A program made the translations under genes and the position numbers. From Gremmenia infestans (taxonomy: Eukaryota; Ascomycota; Leotiomycetes; Helotiales; Hamatocanthoscyphaceae), in assembly GCA_032629725.1 (NCBI GenBank), contig JAFEVB010000004.1:620001-684000 (forward strand): DNA of 64,000 nucleotides, in the 5' to 3' direction. The notes under the pieces are model-generated. The model was not told where the DNA came from. It did not search any database and saw only the letters and a list, made by a program, of their open reading frames with translations. How positions within the stretch are numbered: the first letter of the stretch is position 1; the number at the start of each line of letters is the position of its first letter. Positions 56,888-64,000 of the stretch are shown here, in pieces.

Positions 56888-57579
56888 AGTGACTCAGGCT
56901 ACTTCGTTACTATGAGATCCATTGGGTTTTGGGGAGTTGGGGTGGAGAACTGGAGTTGTTGCTAACTAAATACCCACTTCTGGAGTCTTGCTTTTACTCA
57001 CCTGCTCTGCATCACAGTCTTCACGGCGTATATAATTTATCTGACTTGGCTTTTGCAACTTTGCAGTGCCTATAGATGTGAGTTTTCGAAATATATCTGC
57101 TTGCTCGGAGCACAAGCACGTGAAACAGTCACGTGTGAGTTATCAATTTCGGAGAAGATTGATATTCACACAAGAGCAATCTTTGTTTAGCGTAACCAAT
57201 AGATGGTAGGCTTGATTGAAACTGGCTCGACTGGTTGAATAATAATAGATTTCGAGAACGACGTTTCCTGTCCTTCCCGTCCACCCGACTTGAATCGGAA
57301 GCTTCCATCTCGACCAGATGCCGAGCTCGTGATTACGCGGATTATTGCTGCTCGTATTCAGCGCTAAAGAGACCCACCAAGATCCTGGTTGCCATGGAGA
57401 TTTACGCGTTTCAATGTAATTTGAGCCTCGGTGCAATCCAATATTGATCATGTCTCGAAAGGGAAATAATGCTTCTTGAACAGACTGAGTAGTGAGGCTG
57501 ATACTGGTATCGATGAGGATAGAATCAGCACCGGAGTAAAGTTCGAGACCTCACATGGTGGCACTGGTGATGGCTGGGT
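56888..57579. other. Intergenic
   Basis: 692 bp. On the minus strand 57143-57451 is an open frame with several Trp and Gly residues that looks partly protein-like but belongs to no family I know. Otherwise nothing seen. Confidence 0.4.
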
Positions 57580-57837
57580 GTGAAGGTTCTGGTGCATGTG
57601 AAAAACGGGGATTCTCCAATCACTGAATTCCACGACAGGATTCCGTACTCGGTACGCATGGAACATCCCCATATTGTGGTGGTTGTCGACACCACTGCTG
57701 CAAAGAATCAAATAGCCAATATTGAACCAATCATACGGGAGAGATACACGCATAAGCAAGATTCAGTTTCTTCACGCAGCTTGCAGCTCATCCACCGCCT
57801 GGCCCAACCCCCCTTAATTGACCCCGATTCGTCCTAG
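57580..57837 (+). pseudogene. Fragment of a DUF7918-type gene (copy C)
   Basis: Open frame without a good start whose first part, VLVHVKNGDSPITEFHDRI, lines up with IHVKIETGNHPITEYEVPI of copy A (shared HVK, G, PITE and an aromatic residue). Family resemblance ends after about 40 codons and the frame closes at 57837. No later domain blocks appear downstream. It starts about 700 bp after copy B, so it looks like the scrap of a local duplication. The alternative is chance similarity over a short span. Confidence 0.45.
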
Positions 57838-57840
57838 CGT

Positions 57841-59142
57841 CGGTCCACTTGCCAGCTCCCCCGGCATAAACAAACAACATAACACGACAAGCGAATATTT
57901 AACAAACCTTGTCAGGCCTACCACCAATCTTCTCCATCCTCTTCCGTTCCTCCACATCTCATCACATCCCCCAACAACACCACATACAAATCCTTCAACA
58001 ACTCAATCATCCCCTCCATTCCATCCCCTCCATTCCAGTTAGCCCTGTCTTATCTGAGTCAATCAATCAATCAAGTCAATCATCCCATCATTGCCATTTG
58101 AAAGACCAGAGTCAAGAAGCGTCGTCAGACACGCTCTCTTCCCTCCCCTTCTTTCGAACCAGAGAAGCAAGAGAACGCGCTTTGAGAAGACGTTCTCTCG
58201 CTCCTAAAGGTCGGCACACTGGATTTTGACGCCCGCGTTCCTATCCCTTTCAGCGTTTTTCCGTCGTCGTATCGAAACGACGCCGTAGAACAACAGACCG
58301 TCGAGGAGACTCACGTCGAGGCTGAGATCAATCTTCCCCACAGACATCAAGAGCGCGTCGGACGGGAAGGTGAATACTCTTCTGTCTCCGCCAACCACCC
58401 TCCTCAGTCTCGTACCAGCGAGTTCCGACAGGAAGAGGTCCATATCACTCGTGAAGAAGATCGCCAGCACCGTCCGAGCCGCCGAGAAGATATCTACATC
58501 CGCGAAGAGAGACGGTTAGTACTCGCGCACACTTTCTACACTTCGCCCCTATATCTGCCAATTTTTTCATTATTTGCTGTCTCATGCGCAAATTACCACG
58601 CTTGAGCCTTGACCAGGTCCCACTGGGCGCCTATTCGATCGTATTCTCCTAGTTTGTTGACACAGTAACCTCCACCGCTTATTTCCTGCACCCTGCTAAC
58701 ATTTTCTTTTCTCCTTTCTATCAGACCCCAACTCAAACACACCGAAACCCACATCGACGTCGAGCTTCCACATCAACGCAGACACTACGACGGAGACATC
58801 TCCATCGAACTTCCTCGCCACCGTCGTCAACCACACGAGACCGAGCTTGACCTCACTGAACGTCAATACCGAGCCAAGTTCCAGCCCAGCTATCGCGAAG
58901 AGGTCCGATTCAATCAGACCGTAGACCCTCCCCGATCCCGCCCAACCTATCGCGAGGAGACCCGTGTTTCCGGTACCACTGTTGACGCGCCACGCTTCCA
59001 CCAACAACCCTCGTCCTACCACGAAGAAGTTCGTGTCGGTGGTTCCACTGTTGACCCAGCTCCACGTTTCCAACAACCTTCCCACGAGGATATCCGCATT
59101 ACTCAAGAGACCGTCGACCCTCCTCGATTCAAGTCCAACAAG
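57841..59142 (+). other. hex1 leader: AUG-free, with a long in-frame coding-like extension
   Basis: Between 57841 and the HEX1 ATG there is no ATG in any + frame except one inside an intron-like segment (58515-58724, GTTAGT...TATCAG, 210 bp). The first part (about 57900-58180) is CT-rich like fungal 5' UTRs. From 58186, after an in-frame TGA at 58183, the HEX1 frame is open to 58514 and, after splicing, from 58725 to the ATG: about 249 codons. They encode repetitive charged sequence (QEEVHITREEDRQHRPSRRE, YREEVRFNQTVDPPR, YREETRVSGTTVDAPRF, YHEEVRVGGSTVDPAPRF, HEDIRITQETVDPPRF). Repetition at protein level points to real translation. A CTG GAT in frame at 58219 is one possible non-AUG start; a distant upstream exon supplying an ATG is the alternative. 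Confidence 0.65.
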
Positions 59143-59904
59143 ATGGGTTACTATGATGAAGATGGTACGTTTTCTTTTACTCATTCACTGCCCCCATTTT
59201 ATCCTAAACGCCTTCACACATAGGTCATTACCATTCCTTCCGTCACGGTCTCCACCGTGCTGCCGACAAGTTGACGGGGCGTTCCCATCATCATCACCAT
59301 CACCAAAAGCATCATGATCATATTGACCGGGAAGATGTTGACATCAGTGTAGGCTCCTCGGGCCCTGCTCCTGTCCGCTCTTCCGCTGGCGCCGAACAAT
59401 CCCACATGCCTAACACCGTCACCATCCCCTGCCACCACATCCGCCTCGGTGACCTCTTGATCCTTCAAGGCCGTCCTTGCCAGGTTATCCGCATCACCAC
59501 CTCTTCTGCTACCGGCCAGCACCGCTACTTGGGTGTCGACCTCTTCACCAAGCAACTGCATGAAGAGTCCTCATTCATCGCCAACCCAAGCCCAAGTGTT
59601 GTTGTCCAAACTATGCTTGGTCCCGTTTTCAAGCAATACCGTGTTCTTGATTTGCAAGATGGCACTGGTACGTTTCACTATCCTTTCCGTCATTACAGTC
59701 TACTAATGCACGCCTCCAGTTGTTGCAATGACCGAGACTGGCGATGTCAAGCAATCCCTTCCCGTCATTGACCAATCCAACCTCTGGGCCCGTCTCTCGG
59801 AAGCCTTCGAGACTGGTCGTGGCAGCGTTAGGGTCCAGGTCATCTCCGACAATGGCCGTGAACTCGCTGTTGACATGAAGACAATCCATGGTTCCCGTTT
59901 GTAA
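59143..59904 (+). CDS. hex1: HEX1, Woronin body major protein
   Basis: Self-assembling matrix protein of the Woronin body, the peroxisome-derived organelle that plugs septal pores after wounding. Short form 216 aa: exons 59143-59164, 59224-59667 and 59720-59904; introns 59 and 52 bp. MGYYDEDGHYHSFRHGLHRA is the classical HEX1 N-terminus, and a His-rich stretch with a run of six follows. The eIF5A-like core runs from PNTVTIPCHHIRLGDLLI through GRPCQVIRITTSSATGQHRY, DLFTKQLHEESSFIANPSPS, QTMLGPVFKQYRVLDLQDGT and AMTETGDVKQSLPVIDQS. The C-terminal tripeptide Ser-Arg-Leu is a PTS1 peroxisomal signal. The His run is natural, not a tag. A longer N-terminal form is possible (see leader). Confidence 0.97.
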
Positions 59905-61198
59905 TCTGCTGCTTGCTTGCGTCTTTGAATTACATAGCGTTGATATTTCTCTAAATCGTTCTCTCATACATACAGTTTAAGGGAGCTATATTGGGGAATT
60001 GGATGGATGGATAGTTGGATGGAGTCATAATGCTTGCCCGTGGATCTCATATATCATGTGGAAATATTTGCCTCTACATGTTCTGAACTTGCTCAGCTTG
60101 GGTAAAATGGCTTTCTCGGCTTGTGGATCTCGTACTCACGGTCGATTAGCTAGCCTTGAGGAAGCCGTTATTTCTCAGGGTATGAGTTAGTTCAGTCTGT
60201 AGGGGTGGACGGTTTCCACTTTGTAGTGTAGATAGGATGGATGGATAAAATTGAATGCAATGATGGGCGCTCGCTGTCTTTTACATGATCTCTGTCTGCT
60301 CCTGATATTTCTGTGACTTGATTGATATTGTGATTGTCCTGATATATGTGTCCTGCATGTCTGTCTGTTATTTACTTGTGTCTTTATTTAGTCCCATCCC
60401 GATATAAGAGGAGCGTTCATTCTCATCCTCTCTTTCGTTATTTTCACTCAGTCCTATTCTCTATCTCCTACCTCGTGGCAATACCTAAGTAGCACTTGCT
60501 TTGTTTATAAAACGCGTACGTATGTACGTATGTAATGGGTTGCAACAAATACATGCATGATAGATGGAGGGAGTTCGGGGATAGTATATAAGATGATGGG
60601 AAGGAAGAAAGAAAAAAAAGGGAAGAAGGGAGAGAGAGTGTGTGTGTGTATGAAGTGAAGGAAGGCGGAGAGCTTCAGATTCTTGGGTTCCGTTTTGGGG
60701 GGAGGGTGTAGAGGGATGGGATGTGAGTTCTATTGTTTTGGGGGTCGGGTGAGATGAGATGAGATGTTTGAATTGGGGAAGGGAGGGGGGAGAGGGTATG
60801 TATGTGGGATGGGGTTTCTTGGGGAGAAGAGAGGATAGAGTACTTGGGTGAGTGAGTGAGATCACCAACTTATTGATTGGAGTGCCGGATCAGCAGAGAC
60901 GGAGAACATCTATCAGAATCCAATTCGATCCAAACGACTTCAATTCATCAATTGAGATATACTTCCGAATTGGGACTTCTTCCACACCCAATAACAAAAA
61001 CGCGACAATCTCGGCAACTCGAGGTTAAGCTACGGAGCATTGTATATACTATGTGGGAGTAGACTACCGGTAAATTATCACTGTCTATCTTATGCTAGGC
61101 CTTGGAAGCTGATGATCTCGCAGGAAGTTTGCCCGCGCGCGACGGAAAGTTGAAAGTAAGGAGTAAAAAGCTCTGCCGCCACCCCCTTTAAAGAATTA
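59905..61198. other. Intergenic between convergent genes
   Basis: 1.29 kb. 60600-60850 is strongly purine-rich on the + strand (GGGA/GAGAG runs) and has no gene; the open frame on the other strand there is low-complexity. Contains the 3' UTR of hex1. Confidence 0.5.
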
Positions 61199-63553
61199 TT
61201 AACTATGATACGTAACGCTATAAACCTCAAACCCACCAACCCCCCACGTCTGAAATACATGCCCCAGCCTACTAAGACCCAAACTCAACACCCCACTCGG
61301 CCTTAAACTATACCCCCTCCCTGCCCCCAAATCCGTAATCCGATACGTCTCCGCCAGCACCGCCCAGCTCGTCAGCCCCTGCAAATAACTCACATACCGC
61401 CCATCAACCGCACTGCTAATAGTAAAGCGATCCCCATCCTCCTCGCCCACACGATGGACAACCCATCTCTGCCGCACATCATCATGCTTGCTTGAGGCAC
61501 GCGTGCTGCTGACCCGCAGTGCGCTCGCATCGCCGTTCGTGAGCGCGTATCCGTTGCGCTCGAACGTGAGGTAGCGGCCCTCGGTCAGGGCGCCGCGCAC
61601 GCGCTTGAAGCCCTCTTCGACGAGCAGGCTGGTGTCTGCGTGTGCGTTTGAGGGGCCGTAGGGCACGGGCGGTTGCGAGGTCCTGTGCTTGGCTTGGCAG
61701 GAAGCGGCGCCGATGTAGTTCCCGTCTAGGGAGCCGAGGGGGCTGTCGGGGGAGATGGGGATGGTGGGGTCGGTGAGGGGGGGGATGGAGGCGGTGATGG
61801 GGGGGATGGAGTAATCGGGCTGACGATGGGGTTAGAGCGGGGGATTGGTATGAGGGAAGGGAGGGGTGGCTTACATGCTCGAAGTCGAAGGCTTTCAGGA
61901 GGTTGGACATGTGTTCGCGGCGCCAGGGAGGCATTTCCTTGCTGCGGATGTTTTGGTAGCCGTGGGCTGTGAGCCACTCTTCAACGAACAGGTTTTGGGA
62001 GTTGTGGTCCGCGTGTTCCGTGAAAACATGGCCACCGCGGGTCCACGGCGAGATGATGGAGAATGGGAGACGGAAACCTGGGCCAACGGGTGTATTGCCC
62101 ACCATCCCATATGGGTCATGAATCCATTCTCCAGGAGTATCTTTCGGTGCAGTGTACGGGGTAACGTGATCAGCGTACCCTCCAACCTCTACAAAAGCCA
62201 TCAAGTCAGCACTCTGTCCTGTTCCGTCGGATGTGGTCTCTTACCGTCATAACTGATCATCAACACAGTTTCGTTGTAAAGCGGACTACTAGTAACAGCA
62301 TCAACCACATTCTTCTGCAGCCATGCTCCATCACTCGGCAAATAGGGGTAATGCTCCGATAACTCGGCTGGTCCTACGATGTAGCTGATTTCAGGTAACG
62401 TGCCATTTGCAGCATCGTCATAGAATTGTTGAAGGCCAAGGTACGATTTACCGTGTTTTGTGAGCGGGGAATCTTTGCCAGCTTTTTGGTACTGGGTGAA
62501 GTATGCAAGCATGTTGTCTTGAAAATTGTCTACCTGCAAGTTCTTGGTGTCAGCGATATCTGACTAAAGAATAAGTGAAGGAAAAGTGGCCCAAACCAAT
62601 GACACCGAAAGTCGAGAAATTGGAAGCTTTCAGGAGTTACTCACATCTTGATAGACTTGCCAGGAAACACCAGCGTCTGTCCAGTATTCAGGTATCGTCT
62701 TCCACGTGAAGGGGTAGCAGTTGAGGTGCGGTTTCTCGCAGCCTGTACTCGAGCTTCAGCATTGGGTAGGTTTTCACCTTGAATTCACTTACCTGGACTC
62801 GCGTTGTTATCGAGTATTATGTTCCCGTCGCCATCAGGGTTATTTGGAGTCCCCGGGTTGTTTACCGTCCCACTCATCCAGATAATCCGGTTCGGATCAG
62901 TTGCAGCCAAAATGCTCTCCTAAAATGACAAGTCAGCCAAGAATATCGCGACTATGGAATCGGCATCAAGCTTACCTGGTACATGTCCCCAACGGTCCAT
63001 CCTTCTGCAATGTCGAAGTGCACGGGAATGTCACTCCTTTTGAAGAAGCCAATACTGTACGGAGTATTGGTAGCAGCCCATTGATTAGTGAGTCCTCCGT
63101 TATAAGCGGCATGCATATGCTCCCATCCCCAATCCCCAGCTCCCATGCACTGGGTAGCTTCCAGCCATTCTCCGCCTAGGTAGTTGATGTACCACGGAGT
63201 TAACTGATCAGCTTTATTTGTTTGTTGTTTTGTCACCGGTCTGTGACTCTGGGTTAACATTTGAAATACACTAGCGACTGGTAATATTTACTGCTGGAAG
63301 GTTGTTCTGCCATCGGGGTTGACTTGAACATTCGGGTCCGCAAAGCCACGGACGCCCGGCATCGTTCCAAAATACTTTCTCTGTTAGATGTTTATTGTTG
63401 TTGGAGATAGGAGAAATGCAAACTCACGTGGTCAAATGCCCTATTCTCTTGCATGAAAAGAACCACATGCTTGATATCTTTCAACGAATCCGCCGAAACA
63501 GAAACAGCGAGCGCACAGAATATCGTGACCTTGAGATAAGAGATCCACGACAT
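61199..63553 (-). CDS. Secreted non-hemolytic-type phospholipase C (PF04185)
   Basis: Extracellular phosphatidylcholine-hydrolysing type phospholipase C, 640 aa. Exons 63553-63428, 63374-63292, 63240-62976, 62919-62793, 62742-62645, 62533-62245, 62188-61875 and 61819-61199; seven introns of 50-111 bp. Signal peptide MSWISYLKVTIFCALAVSVS. Catalytic-domain blocks: KHVVLFMQENRAFDHYFGTM, GVRGFADPNVQV, LTPWYINYLGGEW, GWEHMHAAYNGGLTNQW, IWMSGTVNNPGTPN, MISYDEVGGYADHVTP, RLPFSIISPWTRGGHVF and EHADHNSQNLFVEEWL. A Pro/Ile/Thr-rich linker (ITASIPPLTDPTIPI) joins a C-terminal part (about 470-640) with LLVEEGFKRVRG and RQRWVVHRVGEEDGD, an apparently beta-rich region. No break seen. It likely serves phosphate or lipid scavenging (inference). 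Confidence 0.92.
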
Positions 63554-64000
63554 AATCAGATAAGATCAAATCCGACTAGTTCACGATAATGGTGGAAGTG
63601 TGGGTTGAGCGGCGTTAAAGGCCCTCTAGTTTTCCCTTATACCATCTCATGATGATTAAATCTACGTCGAATCTAAAGACATCAAGTTGGGCGGTGCCCC
63701 AGTGGATACAAGTAGCCATGTGCGCTTTCGTACATCTGACGCGTACTGCGGCATGACCCGGAAAGGAAACCATGCCGTTATCTCTTATCGCTGAGACTCT
63801 GCTCCTGGTGCTCTGCTGTGCGGGGGGTGAGTAATCGTTCATGACCAATGGCATCTCTGTAAAACCGCACGAGTCGGCTTTTTATATTTAAGCTTATTAT
63901 TCAACCGTGGCGTTGATATTGGTCCATACGCAAGGGTCCTCTTCCATCTCATATCTCGCTTCTCGCATCTTTGTACCATTTCCAGGTCTCTACCTAGACT
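63554..64000. other. Promoter of phospholipase C and window end
   Basis: 447 bp upstream of the phospholipase C start, with the second copy of the 38-bp dispersed repeat at 63755-63792. No gene seen. Confidence 0.5.
63755..63792. repeat. Copy 2 of the dispersed 38-bp repeat
   Basis: Partner of 39973-40010 with three transition differences. This copy keeps CCATG and so looks closer to the unmutated source. It lies about 200 bp upstream of the phospholipase C start. Confidence 0.75.

Noticed and set aside
57143..57451. Minus-strand open frame rich in Trp and Gly beside DUF7918 copy B
   Set aside because: Looks partly protein-like, but it has no recognisable family, no introns with clear phase and no start context. 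Not strong enough for a gene call.
59283..59302. Six-histidine run in HEX1 suggesting a cloned, tagged sequence
   Set aside because: His-rich stretches at this place are normal in HEX1, and the surrounding introns and promoter are natural.
60485..60868. Minus-strand 127-codon frame
   Set aside because: It results from purine-rich low-complexity DNA; composition is dominated by P, S, H and L with no family signal.
1..64000. CRISPR arrays, rRNA genes, prokaryotic operons
   Set aside because: No regularly spaced direct repeats or rRNA-like blocks seen; gene structure is eukaryotic throughout.

Overview
This window is nuclear DNA from a filamentous ascomycete (Pezizomycotina). The strongest marker is hex1 near 59 kb, encoding the Woronin-body matrix protein, which is specific to that group. 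Supporting signs are many short GT-AG introns (about 43-160 bp), a Zn2Cys6 regulator, a BIM1-like X325 protein, GH17 and GH55 glucanases, PIR-type wall repeats and decayed genes whose stop codons fit C-to-T/G-to-A (RIP-like) mutation. A Leotiomycete is plausible, but that is inference. Exon joins were worked out by hand from splice signals, reading phase and family knowledge; every multi-exon model given as complete closes in frame.

Layout. 1-5.2 kb: 3' part of a Dal5/allantoate-type MFS transporter, a Zn2Cys6 transcription factor and an SDR. 6-24.3 kb is a conserved block: STRAP-like WD40 protein, Doa1/PLAA (divergent from STRAP), GPI-anchored X325 protein, SRR1-domain protein, AMID/FSP1-like FAD oxidoreductase, isochorismatase-family hydrolase and a membrane-anchored GH17 glucanase. 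After about 5 kb without genes comes a GPI-type PIR-repeat wall protein (29.2 kb). 32-57.8 kb is gene-poor and partly decayed: an APH-fold phosphotransferase, a secreted phosphoesterase, a transcription-factor remnant, a Zn alcohol dehydrogenase tail-to-tail with a 2OG-Fe(II) oxygenase, a secreted sedolisin, two intact DUF7918-type genes plus a third fragment, a wrecked GH55 glucanase and AT-rich stretches with repeat scraps. 58-63.6 kb: hex1 with an unusual leader, then a phosphatidylcholine-type phospholipase C.

Themes. Many products act at the wall or outside the cell (X325, GH17, PIR, sedolisin, two PF04185 phosphoesterases, GH55 relic). STRAP and Doa1 are housekeeping WD40 proteins. No coherent biosynthetic cluster is visible. 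The most interesting signal is the hex1 leader: about 1.1 kb of exon without a single ATG, of which about 250 codons are open, in frame with HEX1 and encode a degenerate repeat protein.
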